A stretch of DNA of 64,000 bases from Chitinophaga ginsengisoli. GTDB taxonomy: Bacteria > Bacteroidota > Bacteroidia > Chitinophagales > Chitinophagaceae. The position numbers and the translations under genes were made by a program. The notes below the pieces were generated by a model. It saw only the letters and a program-made list of their open reading frames with translations, made no database searches and had not been told where the DNA came from. Location: assembly GCF_003014595.1 (NCBI RefSeq), contig NZ_PYGK01000009.1:244482-308481 (forward strand), given 5' to 3'. Positions 35,148 to 44,800 of this stretch are shown one piece after another; positions within the stretch are counted from its first letter, which is position 1, and each line of letters opens with the position of its first letter.

Positions 35148-36434
35148 TTAATCAATATCATGGCTCTTTGGTACTGCTATACGCTGCGCACTGTAGATGC
35201 CGGCATGTCCACTGAAATAGTAAGCTGTAAAACAGGCTACCGCGAAGTATAACACATGTGACGTGCCAAAAAGCTCTACACCCATTAAAGTACAGGCAAT
35301 TGGAGTATTAGTGGCACCTGCAAATACGGCAATAAATCCGAGACCTGCAAACAAATCCACCGGCGCGCCCAAAAGTACGGCCAGTGTATGTCCTAAGGTG
35401 GCGCCAATAAAGAACAAGGGCGTCACCTCCCCTCCTTTGAAGCCCATACCAAGGGTAATGGCCGTCAGCAGGAGTTTCCATAACCAGGCCCAGGATGAGA
35501 TAGGTGTATGACTGAAGGCGGAAACAATGCTAACGCTGTTGAAATAATAACCGGTAACTCCCAGGCCAATATAATCCCTGGTCCCCAACAGCTGACAGGC
35601 ACCAATAACAATCAATCCTCCTGCAACCGGTATCAGCCAGGCCGGTCGGATCCATTTCTTTGCATTCGCCTTGATACTATGTATACAGATAGAAAAGAGA
35701 TAGCTGGCAAGCCCGAAAGCCACACCACCTACAATGACTTTCGCCAACAAAAGAAAATCAAACTGTACAAAATGGAAGATAATATTTCCCTGGTCAAAAA
35801 GGATCTTGTAATGTGTATGTCTGATACCCCATGCCGAACAGACAATATCTGCAAATACAGCAGCGATCAGGCAGGGAACCAGGGCATCATAGCGGATCAG
35901 GCCAATAGCCAGTACCTCGAGTGCAAACACGGCTCCTGTCAGCGGCGTACCGAAAACAGCGCCGAATCCGGCCGCTATCCCTGTCATGAGTATCATGCGC
36001 ACATCTGCCGCCGATAGACGCATCCAGCGGGCCAGCAGATTTGCCATACTCCCTCCTATCTGTACCGCAGTACCCTCCCTGCCGGCAGAGCCACCAAACA
36101 GATGCGTAATGATCGTTGTTGCCAGTACAAGCGGGGCCATTCTTGCCGGTACACCGCCACCAGGTTCATGGATCTCATCCATAATGAGATTATTACCAGC
36201 CTCCGCATTGCGGCCCGCTTTTTTATATAAAAAGTAGATCAATACCCCGGCTAAAGGTAGCAGATAAAGCAACCAGCCATGTTCCTGGCGGACAGCAGTC
36301 ACCTCTTCCAGTAACGAGAGAAATAAAGCCACAAGAGACCCCACTACGAGGGATACGGGAATACTAATCACCGTCCAGCGGATCAGCTGATATGCGATCT
36401 TAAATTGTTCAACAGAATGCCTGAGATATTTCAT
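35148..36434 (-). CDS. CLC(F)-type fluoride/proton antiporter
   Basis: A 428-residue CLC-family membrane protein. Instead of the chloride motifs GSGIP, GREGP and GxFxP it has GNNLIM (residues 80-85), GREGT (gating glutamate Glu120) and GGEVTP (Glu336). From memory, these are the marks of the CLC(F) fluoride exporters, whose key residues in the Enterococcus protein are Met79, Glu118 and Glu318; here they would be Met85, Glu120 and Glu336. A fluoride riboswitch in the leader independently supports fluoride as the substrate. It should expel toxic cytoplasmic fluoride in exchange for protons. Confidence 0.9.
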   Translation of the reverse strand: MKYLRHSVEQFKIAYQLIRWTVISIPVSLVVGSLVALFLSLLEEVTAVRQEHGWLLYLLPLAGVLIYFLYKKAGRNAEAGNNLIMDEIHEPGGGVPARMAPLVLATTIITHLFGGSAGREGTAVQIGGSMANLLARWMRLSAADVRMILMTGIAAGFGAVFGTPLTGAVFALEVLAIGLIRYDALVPCLIAAVFADIVCSAWGIRHTHYKILFDQGNIIFHFVQFDFLLLAKVIVGGVAFGLASYLFSICIHSIKANAKKWIRPAWLIPVAGGLIVIGACQLLGTRDYIGLGVTGYYFNSVSIVSAFSHTPISSWAWLWKLLLTAITLGMGFKGGEVTPLFFIGATLGHTLAVLLGAPVDLFAGLGFIAVFAGATNTPIACTLMGVELFGTSHVLYFAVACFTAYYFSGHAGIYSAQRIAVPKSHDID

Positions 36435-36495
36435 TAGCCCACAAATAAATACGAACGTTGTTGCTCCCTGCTCTAGGGGAGGATTTGTTATTTGC

Positions 36496-36565
36496 AGGCG
36501 CCATCAGACTTGCCCGGGTCAGGTGTGGGCGAAGACGGTTCTTGTGCAGGAAGACACCATTTCCT
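36496..36565 (-). ncRNA. Fluoride riboswitch (crcB motif)
   Basis: On the minus strand the sequence begins GGAAATGGTGTCTTCC, a stem GGAA/TTCC whose loop holds ATGGTGTC, matching the conserved GGnGAUGG...CC start of the crcB RNA. The conserved AACCG follows (36536-36540), then a GCCC/GGGC hairpin, then CTGATGGCGCC. The 3' GGCGCC (36497-36502) pairs fully, with two G-U pairs, to GGTGTC (36553-36558), as the pseudoknot requires. It lies 60 bases before the CLC(F) start codon and a few bases after a -7 box. No clear terminator stem with a T run follows, so control may be of translation. Confidence 0.85.
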
Positions 36566-36574
36566 GGTATAACA

Positions 36575-36582
36575 CAAATATA
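36575..36582 (-). promoter_or_regulatory. -7 promoter box of the fluoride operon
   Basis: Minus-strand TATATTTG, a perfect TAnnTTTG match placed so that transcription would start about at the first base of the riboswitch. Confidence 0.65.
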
Positions 36583-36707
36583 CCATTTGTAGGTGTAAAA
36601 AAGTGAAAATATAGTTAAAGACGTGGGATTTTCAGAATGTCTACAGTTTCTTTCGGCAAATTTGTATTAATTTAATGCTAACATACTACAATTTTTGCCA
36701 AATAAAT

Positions 36708-37577
36708 ATGAGATTGTTCTTACTGCTTAGCCTGCAACTGTCGACATGCATTGCCTTGGCCGCTCCGTCAGATACGACTGTTGTTGGAACCAATATGGAT
36801 ACCACAAAATCTGCAAATGTTGTGCCAACGGGCACATCATCAGAAAAGGATCAGACCCCTGCTCCGGTATTTAATACGAATCTGAATTACAAACACAGCA
36901 TCCCGAATTACAACGCAAGGCTTGTAAGCATTATCGTTCCTACAGCGATGCTGACATATGGGGCTGTATCACTTGGTGGCGGTAAACTCCGCTCCCTGGA
37001 CATGTCTACCAGGAAAGAGATTCTGGAAGACCATGGAGGCTTCCATACCAATGTCGATGATTACCTGAAATGGGTTCCTGCAGCTGCAGTATATGCACTG
37101 AATATGGCAGGTATTCACGGTAAACACAACTTTGCCGACCGTACCATGTTATTCGGTATGTCTACGCTCATCGCCACTGGAAGTACTTTCGCGATTAAGA
37201 GTGCCACCAACAGATTACGTCCTGATGGCAGTACTTATAACTCCTTCCCCTCCGGACATACCGCTATCGCCTTCATGAGCGCACAGTTCATGTGGGAGGA
37301 ATATCATGAGGTAAGTCCCTGGTATGGCGTGGCCGGTTACGCAGTAGCTGCTACCACCGGTGCACTGCGCATCTACAATAACCGTCACTGGGTAAGTGAT
37401 GTTGTCACAGGCGCAGGTCTGGGTATCCTGAGTACAAAAGCAGCATATTGGCTGTACCCCAAAATGCAACGCCTCTTTGTACACGATCCGGAACATTCCT
37501 CTACACGGATCATGCTGATGCCGAATTACGATGCGCAATGGAAGTCAGCAGGACTTTCGCTGATGTTGACGAAATAA
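36708..37577 (+). CDS. PAP2 superfamily phosphatase, exported
   Basis: A 289-residue protein from ATG 36708, where MRLFLLLSLQLSTCIALA gives a signal peptide; the frame also opens at ATG 36675. The three PAP2 signature parts are present: KSATNRLRPDG, SFPSGHTA and NNRHWVSDVVTGAG, carrying the catalytic histidines. It should dephosphorylate lipid phosphates or pyrophosphates on the periplasmic side. It is separated from the downstream CHAT cassette by a terminator, so I do not count it as part of that system. Confidence 0.9.
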   Translation: MRLFLLLSLQLSTCIALAAPSDTTVVGTNMDTTKSANVVPTGTSSEKDQTPAPVFNTNLNYKHSIPNYNARLVSIIVPTAMLTYGAVSLGGGKLRSLDMSTRKEILEDHGGFHTNVDDYLKWVPAAAVYALNMAGIHGKHNFADRTMLFGMSTLIATGSTFAIKSATNRLRPDGSTYNSFPSGHTAIAFMSAQFMWEEYHEVSPWYGVAGYAVAATTGALRIYNNRHWVSDVVTGAGLGILSTKAAYWLYPKMQRLFVHDPEHSSTRIMLMPNYDAQWKSAGLSLMLTK

Positions 37578-37600
37578 TTTGTGGCTAATTCATATTTTCA

Positions 37601-37638
37601 GGGCAAGGGTCTTCAGGGAGCCTTGCCCTTTTTGTTTT
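37601..37638 (+). terminator. Intrinsic terminator of the PAP2 gene
   Basis: Stem GGGCAAGG / CCTTGCCC with a 12-base loop, followed by TTTTTGTTTTT. Confidence 0.85.
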
Positions 37639-37678
37639 TACCCCCTCTCCTCCCACTTCCCCAAATATTGCCTGTCAC

Positions 37679-37709
37679 TTGTTATTTTGTCGGGAATAGC
37701 CTAATTTAA
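37679..37709 (+). promoter_or_regulatory. Possible promoter of the CHAT/MoxR/vWA cassette
   Basis: TTG at 37679-37681 and TAATTTAA at 37702-37709, spaced 20 bases, resemble the Bacteroidota TTG / TAnnTTTG pair with two mismatches in the -7 box. It is the best candidate between the PAP2 terminator and the first cassette gene. Confidence 0.3.
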
Positions 37710-37837
37710 AGGTACAACACCCCAAAGCATGTCAAGTAGTTATGCCTTGTTGCGTCTCTGGACGCCACCAGAACGATCACCATCCGCCTTCTCAGGAACA
37801 GTAAAATATTTTAAGAGTTTACAAGCTATTGCTTCAA

Positions 37838-39547
37838 ATGCCTGATATATCTCCATATTTTATTTTTGCTTTCGCTGATCCGGTCGGGAATCTGAAATTC
37901 ATTGCCGATGAGGAAGAAAAGATCGACTTTCTGCTGGCATATGAACGGTCTAACAATGTATTGGGTTTTCACAGAATACTTAAAGCTACCGGTCCTGATA
38001 TTATCAAAAACTTTGAAAAGTATCGTCCGCAGGAACCCTGCTTCTTCCATTTCAGTGGCCATGCCAGTCACATAGGACTTTACCTGGAAGATGGCAAAAC
38101 ACAGAGTGCATTAGCGCTGTCTGCCATACTCACTAACAACAGCGCTATTAAAGTCCTTTTTCTCAACGCATGCAGTACCGCCACCCTTGTTAAAGATATC
38201 CTTGACCAGACAGGTGTTGAAGCTGTTATAGCCACCCGGACCGACGTGTACGACGAAACAGCGGCTAAGGTGTCCTTATCCTTTTACGAACACTTCGTCG
38301 TTCACAAAAGAACACTCCAGGAAGCATATAATTACCTGTATGCCGACTATGAATCAAGCTGCGTAGAGAAAAAAGGTCCGTCAAAAAAGCGGGTCGCCGA
38401 AATGGATGAAGAGCTGAAGGCCCTGGATCAAACAGGAAAGTTTGCCTGGGGACTATTTACGAAGAATGCCGAGATATTGAATGCAAGCATCACCAATATA
38501 AGGATGCGCTCACAGGTATCCTGGACAGAAAACGAAACCCGGATTCAGCAGCTTGAAGAACAGCTGAAGGAGGAAGAGGAAATAATGCAGGAGGCCATCA
38601 ACGTGCCAAGGCTATTTGAACGCTCAAAGAAAGAGGTGGAACGCTTAAAAAAAGAGCTGGATGAAGCCAGATCATTAAAAACTACCATCATACAAACCAA
38701 CAACGCAAAAACAGCTGATGAGATCCTGAAAGAAGATCAGTCGGTGTTTGAGTCAGCGCTGAAGACGCTCAATTACCGCAACCAGCGGAATGTGTTTAAA
38801 ATGGAAGGTAAACCCATTGGTGGACTGGTCATGACCGGCGACCGTGACAGCGTACTGGATCTCTTGTACTATCATCTCCTGTTTGAAAACAAGGTCTACG
38901 AAAACAGCCAGCTTACCTTCCCCTTTGATCCCGCATCCTCTTTCTACGACGAGTTCTGGATAGCACTGATAAAGTGGTTGAATCTGAAGAATATCAATGC
39001 TGATAACATCCGGGAGCAGGATAAAAAAGAGATCCTGAAATACCTGATCAGAGATAAATTCTGTGGTGGAGTAGGCATCGCTCACCAGGACATCGTTTTC
39101 AAAATAATATGCAGTAATAAAGACCTGAGTCGCCTGGAATTGACGCTGGATGAGTTCTGGCGCTACTGGGATAGCTGCATAGCGGAGTTAAAGTTAATCA
39201 CCCGGATGCAGCAATGGACACATAAAGTACTGTTCTTCCTGATCGATGAAATGGAAATGCTGGATGCCGGCCGGATGAAGACGTTTACACAGGCAGTGAC
39301 CCAACTTAAACAGAAAGGCAGGTTTAATGATTGTCTGCAGGTGTTGACACCCGTAGACAGGATGACGGAGGCAGACCTGGAAAGATGGCTGGAATCACAA
39401 CCCCAGCTGGCCAGAATAGGCCTGAATGCCACACTGGCGAAAGAGATCCATCAGCAAAGCAATGGCACCATCAGACAAATATTGAAGATATTAAAGAGCA
39501 AAGTCAAATTTGAAGTACCCTTTATCACACGTTTTCAAATCAACTAA
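37838..39547 (+). CDS. CHAT-domain protease fused to a STAND-like domain lacking a P-loop
   Basis: A 569-residue protein (ATG 37838; the frame opens 9 bases earlier). Residues 1 to about 215 form a CHAT caspase-like protease: His75 in FHFSGHAS and Cys112 in FLNACST are the catalytic pair, with the downstream FYEHFV and EAYNYLY blocks typical of the fold. A charged coiled coil spans about 229-290. The C-terminal part (about 313-569) starts with GLVMTGDRDSVLDLLYYHL and continues with a STAND-like alpha/beta domain (VLFFLIDEMEM), but has no Walker A motif, as in the iSTAND domains of proposed conflict systems. Probable role: a protease effector switched on by the ATPase partner. First gene of a four-gene cassette. 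Confidence 0.82.
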   Translation: MPDISPYFIFAFADPVGNLKFIADEEEKIDFLLAYERSNNVLGFHRILKATGPDIIKNFEKYRPQEPCFFHFSGHASHIGLYLEDGKTQSALALSAILTNNSAIKVLFLNACSTATLVKDILDQTGVEAVIATRTDVYDETAAKVSLSFYEHFVVHKRTLQEAYNYLYADYESSCVEKKGPSKKRVAEMDEELKALDQTGKFAWGLFTKNAEILNASITNIRMRSQVSWTENETRIQQLEEQLKEEEEIMQEAINVPRLFERSKKEVERLKKELDEARSLKTTIIQTNNAKTADEILKEDQSVFESALKTLNYRNQRNVFKMEGKPIGGLVMTGDRDSVLDLLYYHLLFENKVYENSQLTFPFDPASSFYDEFWIALIKWLNLKNINADNIREQDKKEILKYLIRDKFCGGVGIAHQDIVFKIICSNKDLSRLELTLDEFWRYWDSCIAELKLITRMQQWTHKVLFFLIDEMEMLDAGRMKTFTQAVTQLKQKGRFNDCLQVLTPVDRMTEADLERWLESQPQLARIGLNATLAKEIHQQSNGTIRQILKILKSKVKFEVPFITRFQIN

Positions 39548-39586
39548 CACACATTTCCCGATTCACTAAATATAAATGCGATTGAT

Positions 39587-40621
39587 ATGGCTCACCCCTC
39601 ATATTTAAGCAAACAGTTAAACAGAACGACAGTCGTACAAAAGGGAGAAAGTAAGGAAACTATTTTTCCCTATTTCGCTGATGATGAACTGTGCAAAGCT
39701 GTAAACCTGGCATTATTTCTCAACCGTCCCCTGCTGCTCATGGGAGAACCAGGCTGTGGTAAATCCCTGCTGGCTAAAGCCATAGCATACGAATGGTACA
39801 AAGGAGAGTTATATAATCAGCAGAAATATTTTGAATGGAATGTAAAATCCACTTCCAAAGCCAGAGAGGGACTATATGAGTACGATCATCTTTTACGGCT
39901 CAGAGATGCCAACTTCCAAAATAAGCATGCTAATATGAGGAATAAAGACCGTTACAGATCCTGGGGGCCGATGGCCGAGGCGATGCGGCATAGTGAAGAC
40001 GGTAGAAAAGCGGTATTGCTGATCGATGAAATAGACAAAGCCGATATTGACTTTAGTAACGACCTGCTGAACGAACTGGAAAGAAACAGCTTTTATATTC
40101 CTGAAACGGGCGAGTCGCTTTCTTTTGAACACAAACCGTTTATTGTCATCACCAGTAATGGAGAAAAAGATCTCAGCGATGCATTCCTCCGCCGTTGCGT
40201 GTTTCACTACATAGACATGTTCTCCGCACAGAAATTGGAAACGCCGGAAACAAAAGAATGGTTGGAAAGGATACTGAAAGCACGATTCTATGAAACACAG
40301 GAAGAAACTGATACACTGATCGAAAAGGCAGTGATGACCTTTGTAGCACTCCGCAAGGGAATGAATACAGAGGCCAGCCTTTACCGGAAGGCCATCAATA
40401 CCAGCGAATTCATTGACTGGTTCTCTATCCTGAAAGAATGTACCAGTCCCAGTGCTGGCCCTGCTACATTGGCAAACGATCTTTCGTTCCAGGATTGGCT
40501 GAACGATAAGACGAATGATAATAATCAGGTACCAGTGCCATTTGGAAACGTGTTGTTTAAAACAACCACTGCCCTGTTCAATTTCAAAACAATGGAGCAA
40601 CCTTTATCTACGGAGGCATAA
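39587..40621 (+). CDS. MoxR-type AAA+ ATPase
   Basis: A 344-residue ATPase with Walker A GEPGCGKS (53-60), Walker B AVLLIDEID (142-150), an ITSNGEKDLSDAF sensor-1 region and LRRC as the arginine-finger segment. The order and the FLNRPLLLMGEPG lead-in are those of the MoxR group that works with vWA proteins. It should remodel or license its partners in an ATP-dependent manner. It lies 39 bases after the CHAT gene and 7 bases before the vWA gene. It is the only intact NTPase in the cassette. Confidence 0.9.
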   Translation: MAHPSYLSKQLNRTTVVQKGESKETIFPYFADDELCKAVNLALFLNRPLLLMGEPGCGKSLLAKAIAYEWYKGELYNQQKYFEWNVKSTSKAREGLYEYDHLLRLRDANFQNKHANMRNKDRYRSWGPMAEAMRHSEDGRKAVLLIDEIDKADIDFSNDLLNELERNSFYIPETGESLSFEHKPFIVITSNGEKDLSDAFLRRCVFHYIDMFSAQKLETPETKEWLERILKARFYETQEETDTLIEKAVMTFVALRKGMNTEASLYRKAINTSEFIDWFSILKECTSPSAGPATLANDLSFQDWLNDKTNDNNQVPVPFGNVLFKTTTALFNFKTMEQPLSTEA

Positions 40622-40628
40622 TACCGCT

Positions 40629-41822
40629 ATGTACAGTCAGGCCGATATAACATTCCCGCTGCAAAATGCATTCCTCGAAATAATGAGGGTGGAAAAAGAC
40701 ATGCCGCATAAAGGTGTGGACCTCTCTTCTTATCTATTATTGATAGATACCCTAAAGAATGGCTATGGGCTTAACTCAAGGGAAGAGTTGTTATTCCTGT
40801 GTAAAAAGCTCTGGTTGAAACCATTCCATCTGAGAAGCAATATTATGAATGAACAGGTGCTGGAAGAAATACTCGACAGACACCTGGGTATATATACACA
40901 ACAGGACTTTCTTCTTCCTGCCGACAAGAAGACCACAGAACGGGAAGCAACAAAAGGCATTGGCAAGGATGAGGGAACAAAGAAACCGTTAACAGCACAC
41001 GGAAAGGAGGATGTGAGCAATGATCAGGGATCATCCCAAACGACCGAAACCCTTGCTGACGAGGAAGTTGGCGAGCTGAATTTCTATATCAGCGAGGTAA
41101 AAGATGATACAGGCGCCACAACAGCAGACCATAATTACAATCATCTTTTCAGAAAAAAGAATTACACTTTTGATAACCGCTACTTACCCGTCAGCCGGCG
41201 TTTCATCGAGCAGACCATCCGCTCCCTGCGTTACAAAGTGCCGGGTGCTGGTCGTCCGACAGTAGATATACCTGCTACCGTAGAAGAAGTTGCCCGGAAA
41301 GGATATTTCGATGAATGGAAGCTGACAGAAGAAGACGGCTTTGTCACCCGCTGGACCTTATTGATAGATCATGAAGGCTCCATGGTCGCATTCAAAGATC
41401 TGACCGATGCTATCGTAGAAAGCGCTACCACCGGCAATGTAAAGAATGAAGGAGATGTCTTCTATTTCCGGAACTACCCTTCAGAATATCTGTTTACCAA
41501 TCCCGAACATACACGAAGTGTAAAGCTCCGGAAGCTGATCACCAGCCCACCCAGGAACATTCTTATTGTCAGTGATGCCGGAGCTGCAAGAGGCTATTAC
41601 AGTGAAGACAGGGTAAGAAAAGTATTCAGACTATTATACCAATTACGATCGCATCGTATTGCCTGGTTGAATCCCCTGCCGGAACAAAGATGGAAAGGCA
41701 CATCCGCAGAAAAGATCAGTACCTACGTAAAGATGTTTGAACCAGGAAATGACAACAGTGATCACATGGGAAATATCATCCAGTTCTTTAAAACCAAAGG
41801 CATCACAAATATCGGGCAATGA
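40629..41822 (+). CDS. vWA-domain protein partner of the MoxR ATPase
   Basis: A 397-residue protein from ATG 40629; a longer open frame starts at 40515 inside the MoxR gene and is rejected. The first 150 residues are helical and charged. The C-terminal part (from about residue 235) is a von Willebrand A fold: WTLLIDHEGSM is the MIDAS strand, where the expected DxSxS reads DHEGS, so the first serine is Glu and metal binding may be altered; ILIVSDAGAARG is the fourth-strand motif. In MoxR-vWA systems this protein links the ATPase to an effector. The TGA overlaps the next ATG (ATGA, 41819-41822). Confidence 0.8.
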   Translation: MYSQADITFPLQNAFLEIMRVEKDMPHKGVDLSSYLLLIDTLKNGYGLNSREELLFLCKKLWLKPFHLRSNIMNEQVLEEILDRHLGIYTQQDFLLPADKKTTEREATKGIGKDEGTKKPLTAHGKEDVSNDQGSSQTTETLADEEVGELNFYISEVKDDTGATTADHNYNHLFRKKNYTFDNRYLPVSRRFIEQTIRSLRYKVPGAGRPTVDIPATVEEVARKGYFDEWKLTEEDGFVTRWTLLIDHEGSMVAFKDLTDAIVESATTGNVKNEGDVFYFRNYPSEYLFTNPEHTRSVKLRKLITSPPRNILIVSDAGAARGYYSEDRVRKVFRLLYQLRSHRIAWLNPLPEQRWKGTSAEKISTYVKMFEPGNDNSDHMGNIIQFFKTKGITNIGQ

Positions 41823-44800
41823 GTAACAATGGTCATCATCAGGAAGCCAGGGAAACGATTCAGTCGTTTACAAACCGCTATGCGCCACTCTACCCTAATG
41901 GAGATCATGTGGAGTTGATACAGCTAGCCGCCTTCCCGGTTGCGGTCACTGTACATCTCCTGTACCAGATATGGGCCAATTTCGGCACGTTTGTAAAGAA
42001 CGGCATTTCCTGTAAGATAGATGCGCTGGCGGTGAACGATTGTATCCAGAGTAACCTGTTCCGCCAGACCGGACCCGATCTGTTTGAAATGGATACCGAT
42101 GTGCGGCAATGCCTGCTGGCAGACTTGCGTATAAACAGAGGCACGCCCTTCGTAAAGGAAGAACTGGCTGCATTCCTGTACCAATACTCCCGGCAGAATA
42201 CCCAGGGAAGCGCCTGGAGAAACTATTACGACGCCCAGCAATGGACGGCGATTATGGAAGTGGATGAAAAAGCAGCTGCTGAGCAGATACTTAGTTCCCT
42301 TGCGCAGGAGTTACAAAAGAAGAATACAAGCCGGGGATTGGGTATTGTTAACCTGATAGCAGCGTTGGAAAAGGATAATAAGCAGTTCTCTGGCTTGCTG
42401 AAGAATGCCCTGAATAAACCAGATGCGATACAAACAGAGCCAGGCACGGTTACCTCTAAGCGTATTGTGCTTACGGACGAAGTTATTGAAGGCAGAACAC
42501 CGGTGAGGATCAACTTGCCACCGTCATTGAGTAACAGATTGAAGAAAGTAGTAAAGGGATCTGAAGCGCACAACACTTTGGGAAGAGCTTACGGCATATT
42601 CGTCGGCATCAATAACTATGCAGATAAACAATTCAACCTGCATGAATCAGTAGGTGACGCCAGGAAAATGGTAAACACACTGATAAGCAGGCAATTGCTT
42701 GAATCTGAAAATGCATCGTTAATTCTTGACAGAAATGCTACAAGAGGTAATGTGGTCAATTCCTTCCTTGAGATACTGTTAGCCGCAAAAAGCGAAGACA
42801 CTGTTCTGTTTTACTTCAGCGGTCATTCAAGCAATAAGCAAACAGACTCCGCCCTTTTCTTTCACGATCTCGAGCGGACATCTGAGTATACCAGTAGTGT
42901 ACAAAACGGTATCCTGACAGACTTTGAGTTTAAGGAGATGGTTAAGACAGCACCCAATAATCCAACCATTGTACTAATACTCGACACGCACGGTGGCAGC
43001 CGGAACTGGTTGGACGAAAATAATCCTAAGCATATCTCCATCATGGCCACGCACCTGGAAGAAATGTGTTATGAACTGGCCGGCGTAGGCGGAATGCTTA
43101 CCGAAGCTATCACACAATGCCTCAATAAACAACCTGCGATAAGTTACATCGACCTTTACCAATCGGTACTGAACCGGTTCTTAGCATTCGCTCATGATGG
43201 CAACGCATGGCAAACACCGTTATTCATCGTACACAAGGATCACTGGAACGATGTTTTTTTATCTAAGACTGCGGAAACCCCAAATGCTACACCCAGAAGC
43301 CAAAAGACCTACGAGTATCTCCAAACAAGAGACACGATACAATGCTTATACTATTCCAAAACAGAACAAGGCGCCTTTACTTTTTACAATCAGATAAAAT
43401 TCGCTTTGCATGAAAAGAGGGTTGACTTTGAACAGCTGGACACCTGGGCTGCCATTGACAAATCATTCTCTGTTCATAACCGGTTCCCGGATATGATTTT
43501 TATTGCTTTGAAAGAATCCATGTATGCCACTGAGCCAAAGTACAATATCGAAAAGCTACTAACTATTGCTGAGGCTATGCAGATTCCAGTCTATTTCATT
43601 CTGGAAGACAAAAGTCCACATGATCCGGGAGTTTATAAATCTTATCCCTTATTGCCCGCAGATGAAAAACCAGTGATGTCAGAAGATGATATTACTAAAC
43701 TGATCGGTGAGCTGGAAACGATCACAGCACCGCTGACTGAATTTTTACAACCCAAGAAAGAAGAAGATGAAACATGGGCGCTAATCATCGGCATCTCAAA
43801 TTATAGTCATCTTCCGGGTTTGCCGGCCGGCGTACAGAATGCCAGGCGATTTTCCGAATGGGTATCCGGCAGTCTGAAAACCAAAGTGTCACAGGAAAAC
43901 TGTTATACGTTTATTTCTGATGCCGGTAGCATCGACAAAGCTGCTATTGAGGAGGCCCTTGTGCGATTGGTAAGAGATCATGAAATGGTGAAAAACAGGC
44001 GTGTATTGTATGTGTATGTCTGTGGTTATGCAATAAACCAGGCAGACGGTTTCCTGCTGTGTCTTGACTCCTGGTCCGAACGTAATACATCCCCCGCAAT
44101 TGATATAACGGCATACATTTTGGCGTTCTCTTATGCAAAGTTCAGCAAAGTTATTGCATTTGCAGAGTATACCCCCATCGATACTGCCGCGTTAAGAGAC
44201 ACTGGTATAATAAGCAGCCCCTTTGTAACGCCTCCTGTAACGCCGGATCCTGCACCTACCTGCTTTTTTAAAGTTCCTCTGGAATACAATGATAACGATT
44301 CTCCTACTGGAAAAAATAGTATAGTACTGGATGGATTAGATGGCGAAGCACGGTATAACACCGCTATTTTAGGGATAGACACCAATATTATTACAAGTGA
44401 ATCTTTCACTGCGTATCTTCACAAAAGAGTGAGACCCAATGCTGAACATCCGGAATTAATCAGCAAAAACACCAGCAGCGAAGACTTCGTTATCGCTGAC
44501 CTTGATCCATCATTCATCCCCGCAGATAACACCCACACCTTCAAACAAAAATGGGTCGTCATTGTCGGCAGCGGCAAATCCCGCCTTTCCCAACCGGAAT
44601 GGATGATGAGTAGGGCACTCGCCAGAGAACTTGCCAGATCCGGTTATGGCATCATCACCGGTGGATGGCCCGGTGTGGACGCAGTGGCAGCGGAAGCTTA
44701 TGCCGGTCAGTTGGAAGAGGACAAAATCATCGACGATGGTTATCTCGTACAGGTGGTGCTTGAAGACCAGGTGCCTGCGTACCCCGGAGGATTGATAGAA

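Noticed and set aside
36708..37577. PAP2 phosphatase as a member of the CHAT/MoxR/vWA cassette
   Set aside because: A strong terminator separates it, and its signal peptide points to a periplasmic role.
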